Assembly (NCBI GenBank): GCA_035910535.1
Contig: JAMHXF010000032.1
Location: forward strand, 124,001 to 188,000
Length of the DNA: 64,000 bases
Source: Archangium_A sp035910535
Lineage (GTDB): Bacteria > Myxococcota > Myxococcia > Myxococcales > Myxococcaceae
Direction: 5' to 3'
The position numbers and the translations under genes are program-made. Below, in pieces: positions 42,462 through 51,838 of this stretch (the stretch's first letter is position 1; every line of letters begins with the position of its first letter). The notes beneath the pieces are model-generated. The model saw only the letters and a program-made list of their open reading frames with translations. It was not told the origin of the DNA and did no database searches.

Positions 42462-43664
42462 TCACATCACCCGCGCTGCGATGGCCGAGTGCACGTCCAT
42501 ACCTGAGTCAGTGAGCGCCAACCGACCCTGCTCGAGCCGCGCCATACCAGCGTTCACCAGGTGCCGCACCGTCACCGCGCGCGCCGCAGCATCTTCACCG
42601 AACGCCGCACACACGGCCTCGAGGTTCACGCCGGTGGTGAGCCGCAGCCCCATCGCCAGGCGCTCTTCGAAGAGCTCGTTTCGGGTGAGCGCTTCACGTG
42701 AACCTTCAGGCAACCGACCGGCTTCAACCTCCGTCAGGTACCTCTCGGCGCTGCGCTGGTTCGTGTAGCGGGCCGCGTCGGCGCTCTTCACGAAGCCCGT
42801 CGCGCCGGTGCCCACCGCGAGGTACTCGCCGCCCGTCCAATACAGAGCGTTGTGTCGAGAATGAAACCCCGGCTTCGCGTAGTTCGAGATCTCATAGCGC
42901 TCGAGGGCCGCGCCACGGAACACGTCGCGCACCATTCGCTGCATACGCACCACCGTCTCGTCGGGCGGCAAGTGCACTTCTCCGCGCGCCAGCTGCCGCG
43001 CCAGTGGCACTTCTTCAGCGAGCGACGCCTTGTCCAACGTCAGCGCGTAGGCCGACAGGTGCTCCGAGCCCAACGACACCGCGCGCCGCGCGTCGGCTTC
43101 GACCTGCGCTTCGGTCTGCCCGTGCACGCCGTAGATGAAGTCCATCGACACGTTCTCGAAGCCCGCCCGTCGCGCCGATTCATACGCACGAACTGCAGTC
43201 TCGGCGTCGTGCCCGCGACCGAGCGTCGTCAACGTCTGCGCTGCGAAGCTCTGCACACCCATCGACAAACGATTCACGCCTGCCGCACGGTAATCGGAAA
43301 AACGCTCCGCATCGGCCGCGCCGGGGTTCGCCTCGAGCGTCACTTCACACCGCGCCGCGACGTGGAGCTGCGTGGCGATGGCCGACAACACGCGCGCCAC
43401 CGACTTCGGTTCCCACAACGACGGCGTGCCGCCCCCGATGAAAATCGACGTCACCTCACGCCCCTGCAGGCCGAACGCAGCGACCCGCGCCGACAGCTCG
43501 GTCAACACCGCCTGCGTGTAGCGCTCGTCGGGAATGCGCTTGGCCGCCGTCGACGCGAAGTCGCAGTAGGGGCACTTCGACAAGCAGTACGGAAAGTGAA
43601 CGTAGACGCCGAGCTTCGCGGCCTCGAGGCCGGTGAGCGCGTCGATGGGAGCGACTGGCTGCAC
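42462..43664 (-). CDS. hemW: Radical SAM heme chaperone HemW (coproporphyrinogen oxidase-like)
   Basis: 400 residues. The radical SAM cluster motif C-x3-C-x2-C is at residues 27, 31 and 34 (FPYCLSKCPYCDF). The residue after the last Cys-Asp is Phe rather than a fourth Cys, which is the HemW pattern, not HemN. IFIGGGTPSLW (about residue 75-86), EANPG and the FSMGVQSF/LSMGVQSF segments follow, then the HemN_C winged domain. HemW binds heme and is thought to deliver it to target proteins; coproporphyrinogen oxidase activity is not expected. Cytoplasmic. Lies 2 bases after the coiled-coil gene, in the same operon. Confidence 0.9.
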   Translation of the reverse strand: MQPVAPIDALTGLEAAKLGVYVHFPYCLSKCPYCDFASTAAKRIPDERYTQAVLTELSARVAAFGLQGREVTSIFIGGGTPSLWEPKSVARVLSAIATQLHVAARCEVTLEANPGAADAERFSDYRAAGVNRLSMGVQSFAAQTLTTLGRGHDAETAVRAYESARRAGFENVSMDFIYGVHGQTEAQVEADARRAVSLGSEHLSAYALTLDKASLAEEVPLARQLARGEVHLPPDETVVRMQRMVRDVFRGAALERYEISNYAKPGFHSRHNALYWTGGEYLAVGTGATGFVKSADAARYTNQRSAERYLTEVEAGRLPEGSREALTRNELFEERLAMGLRLTTGVNLEAVCAAFGEDAAARAVTVRHLVNAGMARLEQGRLALTDSGMDVHSAIAARVM

Positions 43665-43666
43665 GG

Positions 43667-45991
43667 CTACTTCTTCGCGCCCTTGAGCTGCGCCTCGAGC
43701 TTCGCGACCTTCGACTTGAGCGACGCGGCCGCTTCGATGGCGGTCTCGGCGTTCATCAACTTCTTCTTCAAGTTCGCGTTCTCGGCCTTCAGCTTGTCGA
43801 GCTCCGCGCTCGAGACCGACGGCGTCGGCACCACGTTGACGGCCGTGGGTTCATCGCGCTCTTCGAGCTCGGCGATGCGCGTCTTGAGCTGAATCTCGGT
43901 GGCCTGCATCGAGCGGTACTCCTGCTCCATGCCCGAGAGCTGGCGGAGGCGCACTTCCAGCTCCGCGACCTTCGCTTCGGCCGCGCGCGCCTTGCCGTCG
44001 TTGCCCGCACCGGCGGTGGCCTTGGTCTGCGCCTCTTTCGCGCGGGCCTCGGCCTGCGTGGCGCGCGCCTCCTGCTGCGCTGCTTTCGTCTCGGCGGCCT
44101 TCAGGCGCTCGGCGAGCTCTTTGTGCTTCGCGTCGGCCTGCGCGGCCCGCTGCTGCTGCGCGTTCGCCTGCGCGTCGGTCTGCGAGGCGCGCTGCTGCAA
44201 CGACTGGAGCTGCGCTTCGAGCTGCGCCGCGCGCTGTTGCGACTGCGCGACCTGCGCGCGGAGCGCATCGCTCTCTTCGACCGAGCTGCTGCTCTGCGCT
44301 GAGACGGCCTCCAACGTGCCCTGCAGCTCGGCCACTTCGGCCTGCGCGAGCGAGGCCTTCGAGTCGGCGACCTCGAGCTCCGTCGACAAGCGCTGCAGCT
44401 CCGCCTGCTGCCGCTGCTGCGAGTGCTGGAGCTGGTCGAGCTCGCTGCGCGCCGACGAGAGCTGGCTGGTGCGCTGCGCGAGCACGCTCTGCGCCTCTTC
44501 GAACGTCGCGCGGAGCTGCGTCAGCTCGCTCTGCAGCTGCGTCACCTGGCCGCGCGCGAGGCCCTGCGTTTCGCGGACCTGCGACTCGAGCGCCGTCACC
44601 CGGCCCGCCGAGTCGCGCTGGGCGCGCTCGAGCTCTCCCGCGAGCGTCTCGAGCTCGGCCTGCTTTGCGTCGAGCGCCTGCTGGCGGTTCGTCAGCTCAC
44701 CTTCGAGCGCCTCTTTCTCGCCGCGCAGCTCACCGAGATGACCTTCGAGCGCCGACGCTGCGACCTGCGCTTCGTCGAGCGCCTGTTGACGATTCGCCAG
44801 CTCGCCTTCGACGGCCTCCTTTTCGCCCTGCACCACGCCGAGCTGCTCTTCGAGTTCACCGACGCGGGTCTGCGCCTGGTCGAGCGACGACTTCGACCAC
44901 TCCTGCTCGCTCTCGGAGCCCTTGAGCTTGCCTTCGGCGTCATCAGCGCGCTGTTTTTCAGCGTCGAGCGTCGCGTTCGCGTTCTCGAGTTCGCCGTGGA
45001 GACGATCGATCTCCAGCGTGTGCGCCTGCGCTTCTTCCGCGAACTTCGCGGCCTGCCCCTGCAGCGAGTCGTATTGCTCTTTGGCCTGCGCGAGCTTGGC
45101 GGCGAACTCGCTGACGCGGTCTTGCGCGTTGCCCAGCGCCTCTTTGACGCCAATCAACTCTTCGGCGAGCTGCTGCCGTGCGCGGCGCTCTTCTTCGAGC
45201 CGCCCCGCCGCGTCGCGGAACTGCTGCTCGACCTCCACCAGCGCGTTGGTGAGGTCCTTCCGCTCGTTGTCCGCTTCGGCGAAGCGAACGACGAGGTCTT
45301 CCATCTTCTTCTCGGCGACGTCGGCGCGAACCGTGTCCTTCTCGAGCATGTCCTTGAGCGACTGGACCTGCTGCGGGTAGTCGGCCGTGCGCGCGACCTC
45401 GACCATCGCCAGCTCGAGCTGGCCCTTCATCTGCGTCGCCAACGCGCGCAGCTGCTGCGCCTCGAGATCGACGCCCTGGTACAGCGCCCGCGCGCGACCG
45501 AGCGCTTCGTCTTTGCCCTTCACCATCACGCGGAAGACCTTGAGCTTGTCTTCCGAATCGGAGCCCGGAGGAATTCGCGGCTCCGCGGGCTCGCCAAACG
45601 GGTCAGCCGACGTCGGCCGCTGGAGCGCCGGTGGAATGTTCGGAATCGCGAACGCCGGGGCAGGCTGCAGCCCCTGCAGCTGAGACAGCGCGGGCGACGC
45701 GTTGGGCGGCACCACTGCGGTGCGGCTCGGAATTCCGGGTTGCGGTGCCGACGGCGCTGAGCCCGTCAACGCTCCGGCGGCGAACTTGCCCGTCTTCGGC
45801 CTGGGCAACGGAGGCGGCAACGGCGGTGGCGCTGCCGCAGGCCGACCATTCGCGGGCGTGGCGACGGCGGCGCGCGTGGGCGGCGCCTGAACAGGTGCCG
45901 CGCGCGCGACCGGTGCGCCGAAAAGCGGTTCGTCTTCGTCGCTCAGCTCATGACGCAAGCTGGAGAGCGGATCGAGTTCGTTGGGAGGCAT
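43667..45991 (-). CDS. Long coiled-coil protein
   Basis: 774 residues from the Met at 45991; the frame is open to 46063 but the divergent gene lies there. The first 150 residues are Pro/Ala-rich and disordered. Residues about 160-760 are almost unbroken coiled coil rich in Glu, Gln, Ala, Lys and Leu (VAEKKMEDLVVRFAEADNERKDL and so on), with a Gln/Ala-rich stretch (QQRAAQLEAQLQSLQQRA) near 600-690. No signal, membrane or receiver domain is visible. Some myxobacterial coiled-coil proteins (AglZ, FrzS) guide motility but carry N-terminal receiver-like domains, which this lacks. Possibly a filament or scaffold protein. First gene of the hemW unit. Confidence 0.8.
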   Translation of the reverse strand: MPPNELDPLSSLRHELSDEDEPLFGAPVARAAPVQAPPTRAAVATPANGRPAAAPPPLPPPLPRPKTGKFAAGALTGSAPSAPQPGIPSRTAVVPPNASPALSQLQGLQPAPAFAIPNIPPALQRPTSADPFGEPAEPRIPPGSDSEDKLKVFRVMVKGKDEALGRARALYQGVDLEAQQLRALATQMKGQLELAMVEVARTADYPQQVQSLKDMLEKDTVRADVAEKKMEDLVVRFAEADNERKDLTNALVEVEQQFRDAAGRLEEERRARQQLAEELIGVKEALGNAQDRVSEFAAKLAQAKEQYDSLQGQAAKFAEEAQAHTLEIDRLHGELENANATLDAEKQRADDAEGKLKGSESEQEWSKSSLDQAQTRVGELEEQLGVVQGEKEAVEGELANRQQALDEAQVAASALEGHLGELRGEKEALEGELTNRQQALDAKQAELETLAGELERAQRDSAGRVTALESQVRETQGLARGQVTQLQSELTQLRATFEEAQSVLAQRTSQLSSARSELDQLQHSQQRQQAELQRLSTELEVADSKASLAQAEVAELQGTLEAVSAQSSSSVEESDALRAQVAQSQQRAAQLEAQLQSLQQRASQTDAQANAQQQRAAQADAKHKELAERLKAAETKAAQQEARATQAEARAKEAQTKATAGAGNDGKARAAEAKVAELEVRLRQLSGMEQEYRSMQATEIQLKTRIAELEERDEPTAVNVVPTPSVSSAELDKLKAENANLKKKLMNAETAIEAAASLKSKVAKLEAQLKGAKK

Positions 45992-46061
45992 CGTCGGAGC
46001 TTGTTGCGGCGGCGAGCCTAACCTCTTCCCCCGTGGGCGCGAAGTTGAGAGCGTGGCCGAC

Positions 46062-48653
46062 ATGACAGCGCGCTACAGGTTGCCCAACGGGCTCACGGTG
46101 GTCTTCGAGCAACAGCGGCACGCGCCGGTGGTCGCCTTTCAAGTCTGGGTGAAGGTCGGCAGCGCCGACGAGACCGCCGAAGAGGTGGGCCTCGCACACC
46201 TGCACGAACACATGCTCTTCAAGGGCACCGCGCGGCGTGGGCTCGGCGAAATCGCCCGCTCCGTCGAGGCGCATGGCGGCGAAATCAACGCGTGGACCAG
46301 CTTCGACCAGACCGTCTACCACGTGGTGATGGCCAGCCGGCACGCGTGGCAGGGCCTCGACGTGCTCGCCGACGCGGTTCGGAACTCCGCCTTCGATGCG
46401 GGCGAGCTCAGCCGCGAAATCGAGGTGGTCTGCGAAGAAATCAAGCGCAGCCTCGACATGCCCTCGCGCCGCGCCTCGAAGGCGCTCTTCGCGCAGGCCT
46501 TCACCACGCACCCCTACGGTCGCCCCGTCATCGGCTTCGAGACCAACGTCCGCGCGCATACCCGCGAGCGCGTGCTCGACTTCTACAAGAAGCACTACCA
46601 GCCCTCGAACATCGTGCTCTCGGCGGTCGGTGACTTCGACGAAGCCGAGCTCCGCAAGCAGGTCGACGCGCTGTTCGGTGGTGATTGGGGTCGCGCAGCC
46701 GCAGCGCCCTTCGTTCGCCCCGCAGAGCCAGACTTCACCGGCGTGCGCGTCGCCCTCGCCCACGAAGACGTGAAAGACGCACATCTGCACCTCGCGTTTC
46801 AGGTGCCCGGCGCAGATCACGAAGACACCGCCGCGCTCGACGTGCTGGCCATGGTGCTGGGCCAGGGAGACGCCTCGCGCCTCTCACTCGAAGTGCGCCG
46901 CAAGCGCTCGCTCGCGCGCGACGTGAGCACCTGGGCCTGGACGCCCAAAGAGCGCGGCCTGTTCGCCGCCAGCATCATCGCGGCGCCGGCCACGCTCGCC
47001 GAGGCGTTCGAAGAGACAGGTCGCGTCATGGCCACGCTCACGCGCGTGGAGGTCGACGGCGATGAAGTCGAGACCGTGAAGGCGCTCGTCGAAGCCGAGG
47101 CCGTGTACCAACGCGAGACCGTGCAGGGCGTGGCGCGCAAGCTCGGCTACTACGAGTCGATGGCCGGCGGGCTGGAGCGTGAGGCCGCGTACTACGAGGC
47201 CGTCAGCCTCGTGACGCCCGCGAAGCTGCGCGAGGTCGCCGAGCGGTACTTCACGTTCGACCGCGCGGTGGTCAGCGGCCTGCTGCCGAAAGACGCGACG
47301 CTCGACGAAGCGCAGGTGCGCGCGGTGCTGGCGCGGGTCGCCGCGAGCCGACCTGAGTCGTTGCCGGCGCGGGTGCTCGCGGCGCCGGCGACGCCACGGC
47401 GGGCTCACGCGGCCCGGCAATCGCGCGAAGGCATCACCGTCGAGAAGCTGCCCAACGGCGCGACCCTGGTGGTGCGTGAAGAGCGCGCGGTGCCGCTGTT
47501 CGCCATGCGCGCCAGCTTCTTCGGCGGCGTTCGCTACGAGTCGCCGGAAGACAACGGCCTCACCACGCTGCTCGCGCGCACGTTGACGCGCGGCACGACG
47601 TCGCTGGGGGCTGAAGCGCAGAGCAACCTCGTCGACTCGCTCGCAGGCTCGCTGTCGGCGCTCGCGGGCCGCAACTCCATGTCGCTTCGCTCGGAGTTCC
47701 TCTCGAAGCACTTCGAGCGCGCCTTCGACTTGTTCGCAGACGTGCTCTTGAACCCGGCCTTCGACGAAGCCGAGTTCACGCGTGAGCGCGCGCAGCAACT
47801 GCAAGACATCGCCAGCCGTGACGACCGACCTTCGGCGCTCGCCTTCGAGCTGTTCCAGAAGACGTTGTGGCACGCGCACCCGTACCGCCTCTCGACGCTC
47901 GGTGAACGGGCCAGCGTCGAGGCGCTGACGCCTGGCGCGCTGCGCCGCTACCACGCGCGTTACATGGCGCCTTCGCAGCTCACGCTCGCCGTCGTCGGAG
48001 ACGTCGACACCGGCGAAGTGCTCGACCGCGTGCGAGCCGCGTTCGGTGCGAAGAGCGAGCACGCGCACATGGCGCCCACCATGCCGCACGAGCCCGCGTG
48101 GACCGGGCCGCGGCACGCGAAGCACACGCTGCAGAAGGCGCAGACGCAGCTGGTGCTCGGCTTCAATGGCGCGCGCGTGAGTGATGCGTGGCGGCGCCCG
48201 TTGGAGCTGATGCAGACCATGCTGTCAGGCCAGAGCGGCCGCCTCTTCCTCGAGCTGCGCGACAAACGCTCGATGGCGTACAGCGTGTCGGCGATGGTGA
48301 GTGAAGGCGTCGACCCGGGATCTTTCAGTGTCTACATGGGCACCAGCCCCGAGAAGGTCGACGCCGCGCTCGACGGCATTCGTGACGAGCTCTCGAAGCT
48401 GCGCGATGAATTGGTGAGCGAAGAAGAGCTCGGCCGCGCGAAGGAGCACCTCATCGGCACGCAGGGCATCGGGCTTCAACGCAACGGGGCGCGCGCGGGC
48501 GTGATGGCGCTCGACGCGTGCTACGGCCTCGGCGCCGAGGCGTACCTGAAGTACCCCGACGAAATCGCCGCCGTGACGCCGCACGACGTGCGTGAAGTCG
48601 CGAGGCGGGTCATCGACTTCGAGCGCTCCGCGCTGGCCGTGGTAGGAGCCTGA
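46062..48653 (+). CDS. M16-family zinc metallopeptidase, two modules
   Basis: 863 residues from ATG 46062; a longer open frame runs to 45981 but the added 27 residues have no family match. Module one has the inverted HxxEH zinc motif (AHLHEHMLFKG, His46, Glu49, His50) and the downstream REIEVVCEEIKR glutamates, followed by the VVGDFD/AVGDFDEA segment. Module two (from about residue 455, TVEKLPNGATLVVREE) lacks HxxEH: at that position it reads NGLTTLLARTLT, so it is the inactive partner that completes the clam-shell chamber. Such two-module proteases degrade peptides; no signal peptide is seen, so it is probably cytosolic. Divergent from the coiled-coil gene and followed by a small lipoprotein. 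Confidence 0.92.
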   Translation: MTARYRLPNGLTVVFEQQRHAPVVAFQVWVKVGSADETAEEVGLAHLHEHMLFKGTARRGLGEIARSVEAHGGEINAWTSFDQTVYHVVMASRHAWQGLDVLADAVRNSAFDAGELSREIEVVCEEIKRSLDMPSRRASKALFAQAFTTHPYGRPVIGFETNVRAHTRERVLDFYKKHYQPSNIVLSAVGDFDEAELRKQVDALFGGDWGRAAAAPFVRPAEPDFTGVRVALAHEDVKDAHLHLAFQVPGADHEDTAALDVLAMVLGQGDASRLSLEVRRKRSLARDVSTWAWTPKERGLFAASIIAAPATLAEAFEETGRVMATLTRVEVDGDEVETVKALVEAEAVYQRETVQGVARKLGYYESMAGGLEREAAYYEAVSLVTPAKLREVAERYFTFDRAVVSGLLPKDATLDEAQVRAVLARVAASRPESLPARVLAAPATPRRAHAARQSREGITVEKLPNGATLVVREERAVPLFAMRASFFGGVRYESPEDNGLTTLLARTLTRGTTSLGAEAQSNLVDSLAGSLSALAGRNSMSLRSEFLSKHFERAFDLFADVLLNPAFDEAEFTRERAQQLQDIASRDDRPSALAFELFQKTLWHAHPYRLSTLGERASVEALTPGALRRYHARYMAPSQLTLAVVGDVDTGEVLDRVRAAFGAKSEHAHMAPTMPHEPAWTGPRHAKHTLQKAQTQLVLGFNGARVSDAWRRPLELMQTMLSGQSGRLFLELRDKRSMAYSVSAMVSEGVDPGSFSVYMGTSPEKVDAALDGIRDELSKLRDELVSEEELGRAKEHLIGTQGIGLQRNGARAGVMALDACYGLGAEAYLKYPDEIAAVTPHDVREVARRVIDFERSALAVVGA

Positions 48654-48657
48654 CGTC

Positions 48658-48855
48658 ATGACGCGCGCCCGCCTGCTGCTGCTGACCGTGGCCCTCGCTG
48701 GCGTGGGCTGCACGTTGCTCACGCCGTTCAACACCGAGTCACAGCCGTGCGAGCCGAACGCCGCGCCCGCCGACGAGTGCCTGCCGCAATACGAGTGCAT
48801 TCGTGAAGGCCAGCCCGACGGCGGCATCTGCAAGCTCCGCGACGCGGGCACCTGA
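48658..48855 (+). CDS. Small Cys-rich lipoprotein
   Basis: 65 residues with a lipoprotein signal (lipobox GVGC, Cys18) and four further cysteines in the mature part (PCEPN, DECLP, YECIR, ICKLR), enough for two disulphides. It ends with the same DAG-type tail (RDAGT) seen in other lipoproteins here. Begins 4 bases after the M16 gene stop, so co-transcribed. Its stop directly abuts the stop of the convergent gene. Function unknown. Confidence 0.7.
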   Translation: MTRARLLLLTVALAGVGCTLLTPFNTESQPCEPNAAPADECLPQYECIREGQPDGGICKLRDAGT

Positions 48856-50586
48856 CTACCGCGCGAAGAGTTCTCGCCGCAGTCGTTCTGCACGGGCGCG
48901 CAGCTGAACTTCTTCCGACGTGAGCGACGCGGCGAGCGCCGCTGAACGCAACGCCAGCTCCAACCGGCCTTGTCGCTCGAAGCTCTGAGAACGCGCCGCC
49001 ACGGCATCACCGAGCGCGCGTCGGCGATCTGCCGGTGGCAAGCGCACCGTCTCCAGCGCCGCCAACGCACAGCGCCAATGGAGCAACGCGCGCCCGAGCT
49101 GCTCTTCGTCGACGTCACGCTGCAGCTGCGCCAGCAACTCTTCGCTCGTCGTCGACAGCAGCACCATGCGCCCCTCGGGGCATCGCGGGTCATCGTCGTC
49201 TGAGCGCACCGTGAGCCACCAGGCGTCACCGGGCCCGAGCGTCAACGCCTCCGCGAGCCGCGGCATCGACGCGACCTTCACGCGCGCGTCGACGATGTCA
49301 GGAGGGCCTTCGCTCACCAGCAGATCTTCCACGCGCGGCGACGCGGCATTCACGACGACGATTCGCGCCCCTGGAAACAGCACCGCGGCCTCGGCGGCGT
49401 CGGTCCACGCGACGAAGGGCTGCTGCAGCGAGCGCGCGCGAAGCTCTTTCTGGAGCTCCGGGCGAGGCACGATCGGCGCCGCCACCTTCATGATCGGCCC
49501 GAGCGAGAACGACGCCGTCGCCGCGAGCGCCAGCAAGAGCACGCTGCCACCCAGCGCGCCCCACGCCACGATGCGCAGCGGGCGCTCGCGCGACAGGTCC
49601 AGCGTGGCTTCGCGCGCCACCGAGAGGCCGTCGCTCACCACCATCGCCAACAACGGCACGCAGCCCAGAAAGAGCGTGCGCGGGTTCTCGCTCCAGTTCG
49701 CCAGCACCACCGTCATCAGCACCCACGCCAGCAACGTCGCGCCGCCGCGGAGATGAAAACGTCGCCAGATGCTCGCGACCGTCAACCCCGTGAGCGCCGC
49801 GAGGAACCAGCGCGACTGCCGGTCGAGAAACTCACGCGTCGCTTCGACGCCGGCGTTCCCGGGGAGCACTCCGTCCATCGGGAGCTCGCCCAACAACAGC
49901 AACCGGCCGCCGAAGACCATCGCCGCGACGAAGGCACCGGCCGCGAGGAACGAGAACGCCTCGCGCGTGGCCTTGCGACCTTCGACCTTCGCCGCCAACC
50001 ACCATGCAGGCACCGACGCCACGAGCAACCACACTGCCGACGGGCGCAACAGGCACAACAACCCCATCACCACGCCCGACAACACCGCAGCGCCAGTCGG
50101 CAACCCGCGGCCGACGAACACCGCCGCCAGAGACAGCGCGAGCACCCACGCCGTCGAACCGCTGCCGAGCCCCGCTGCCTCCGCGAGCGCCGTGGCCACG
50201 CTGAGCCCCACGGCGGGCAACGCGTCTTCGACACGCACCGGTCGCCGCCACACCGCCGGCCCGCGAAGCGCGACCAACGCCAGCGCGAGCGCGAGGCAGA
50301 GCAACGCGAGGCGCGGCAGCCACGTGACCACGTCGATGCCAGCGAGCACCATCGCCGACTGCGCCGCGAACCACACGAGGTTGTGCGGCCCCGGCAACGC
50401 CGACGACACGGGCGTCAACCGCAGGCCCTGCCCGTCGACGAACGAGCGCGACAACACCAACGACTCAGACTGTTCCGCCGAGAGCCCCGAGAGGTGCCCC
50501 GACCAACGCAGCGTCAACAGCGCGAGCGCCAACCCGAGCAACACGATGAAGCCGCCAATCTCCACCAACCGCCGTCGTGAGCTCAT
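48856..50586 (-). CDS. Polytopic membrane protein with soluble C-terminal domain
   Basis: 576 residues from the ATG at 50586, which overlaps the KamA stop (ATGA). The frame is open back to 50796 but the added Arg-rich stretch is read inside the KamA gene and is not used. About 9-11 membrane segments occupy residues 8-400, with a long periplasmic loop early on (LSGLSAEQSESLVLSRSFVDGQGL) in the style of glycosyltransferase-39/PMT-like proteins, though no DE motif was located with confidence. The last 170 residues are soluble and helical (LARALLHW...). The link to the KamA gene by overlap suggests joint expression. Function not assigned. Confidence 0.7.
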   Translation of the reverse strand: MSSRRRLVEIGGFIVLLGLALALLTLRWSGHLSGLSAEQSESLVLSRSFVDGQGLRLTPVSSALPGPHNLVWFAAQSAMVLAGIDVVTWLPRLALLCLALALALVALRGPAVWRRPVRVEDALPAVGLSVATALAEAAGLGSGSTAWVLALSLAAVFVGRGLPTGAAVLSGVVMGLLCLLRPSAVWLLVASVPAWWLAAKVEGRKATREAFSFLAAGAFVAAMVFGGRLLLLGELPMDGVLPGNAGVEATREFLDRQSRWFLAALTGLTVASIWRRFHLRGGATLLAWVLMTVVLANWSENPRTLFLGCVPLLAMVVSDGLSVAREATLDLSRERPLRIVAWGALGGSVLLLALAATASFSLGPIMKVAAPIVPRPELQKELRARSLQQPFVAWTDAAEAAVLFPGARIVVVNAASPRVEDLLVSEGPPDIVDARVKVASMPRLAEALTLGPGDAWWLTVRSDDDDPRCPEGRMVLLSTTSEELLAQLQRDVDEEQLGRALLHWRCALAALETVRLPPADRRRALGDAVAARSQSFERQGRLELALRSAALAASLTSEEVQLRARAERLRRELFAR

Positions 50587-51812
50587 GCGGAGTCTCGCTG
50601 CGTCCACACCGTGTCGTAGGGGCAGGTGCAGTCGGTCTCTTGCGGCTCCGGGTACACGTAGCGCTCGCCGCGGAAGTTCTTGAAGGTCGTCTCGGTGGCG
50701 CCGCGCTCGAGCACGTAGTCGGGCTGCAGCGTCACCTTGCCTCCGCCGCCTGGGAGGTCGACCGCGAGGTGTGGCACCGCGAGGCCGCTCGTCCACCCAC
50801 GGAGCTGCTGCAGAATCTCGAGGCCTTTTTCGATGGGCGTGCGCAGGTGCTCACAGCCTTCGGCCACGTCCATCTGGTGCAGGTAGTACGGCCGCACGCG
50901 CATCTTGAGGCACGCGTGGTTGAGCTCCTTGATGATGCGCGCGTCGGAGTTGAGCCGCCGCATCAGCACCGCCTGGTTCTCGACGGGCACGCCGTTGTCG
51001 ACCAGCAGCTCGCAGGCGCGGCGGGCCTCGGGGGTGATCTCCTTGGGGTGGTTGAAGTGCGTCACCACGAAGAGCGGCGCGTGACGACGCAGCAGCTTCG
51101 CGAGCGGCTCCGTCACCCGCATGGGCAGCGTCACGGGCACGCGCGTGCCGATACGAATCATCTCCACGTGGGGAATGGCGCGCAGCGGCGCGAGGATCTG
51201 CTCGAGGCGCTCGTCAGACAGAATGAACGGGTCGCCTCCGCTGATGAGCACGTCACGCACTTCAGGGTGCGCACGAATGTAGTCGAGCCCCAGCTGCAGC
51301 TGCGTCTTGGTCAGCTCGGCCTCGCCGCCCTTGGTGATGCGCCGACGCGTGCAGTGACGGCAGTAGACCGAGCAGGTGTCCGTCGCGAGAAAGAGCACGC
51401 GGTCGGGGTACTTGTGCACGATGGCTTCGACGGGCCGGTGCGGGTCTTCACCGAGCGGGTCGGCGAGCTCTCCGGGGCGAATGCGCGCTTCGGCCTTCAC
51501 GGGAATCGCCTGCATGCGCACCGGGCACAGCGGGTGCGACGGGTCGATCAACGACAGGTAGTACGGCGAGACGCCAACGCGAAAGAGCTTCGCCGTTTCG
51601 TCGAGGCCCGCACGCTCGTCGTCGGTCAGCGGCACGGCCCTGGCCAACGCTTTGCCGTCACGCGCCGAATGTCGGAGCTGCCATTTCCAATCGCCCCACT
51701 CCGCGTCGGTGGCGGTGGGAAACAGCTCGCGGCGGCGCGACGACGGGTCAGCCGGGCGAACCGGCTCGAGCGCGCCGTGCGGCGCCACGTCGTCATGAGG
51801 CTCGAAAGACAT
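50583..51812 (-). CDS. KamA-type radical SAM aminomutase (probable lysine 2,3-aminomutase)
   Basis: 409 residues. The radical SAM motif is at Cys147, Cys151 and Cys154 (DTCSVYCRHCTRRR). RNQAVL/ENQAVLMRRLN and the PGGGGK motif (PLP-binding Lys) are present, with the Asp seven residues before that Lys and the Asp in QMDVAEG; in the clostridial enzyme these two aspartates hold the lysine side-chain amine. The expected reaction is L-lysine to L-beta-lysine. EpmB-type enzymes share much of this, and that role in EF-P modification is an alternative. It is the second of two adjacent KamA-type genes, 26 bases downstream of the other. Confidence 0.87.
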   Translation of the reverse strand: MSFEPHDDVAPHGALEPVRPADPSSRRRELFPTATDAEWGDWKWQLRHSARDGKALARAVPLTDDERAGLDETAKLFRVGVSPYYLSLIDPSHPLCPVRMQAIPVKAEARIRPGELADPLGEDPHRPVEAIVHKYPDRVLFLATDTCSVYCRHCTRRRITKGGEAELTKTQLQLGLDYIRAHPEVRDVLISGGDPFILSDERLEQILAPLRAIPHVEMIRIGTRVPVTLPMRVTEPLAKLLRRHAPLFVVTHFNHPKEITPEARRACELLVDNGVPVENQAVLMRRLNSDARIIKELNHACLKMRVRPYYLHQMDVAEGCEHLRTPIEKGLEILQQLRGWTSGLAVPHLAVDLPGGGGKVTLQPDYVLERGATETTFKNFRGERYVYPEPQETDCTCPYDTVWTQRDSA

Positions 51813-51838
51813 CGATGAGCCCTTAGCGCATCACGCCC

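Noticed and set aside
46884..48125. A 413-codon minus-strand frame opposite the M16 peptidase gene
   Set aside because: Antisense shadow of a clear metallopeptidase gene.
50587..50796. An N-terminal extension of the membrane protein at 48856-50586
   Set aside because: It reads the KamA gene out of frame with an Arg-rich product; the ATGA-coupled start is better.
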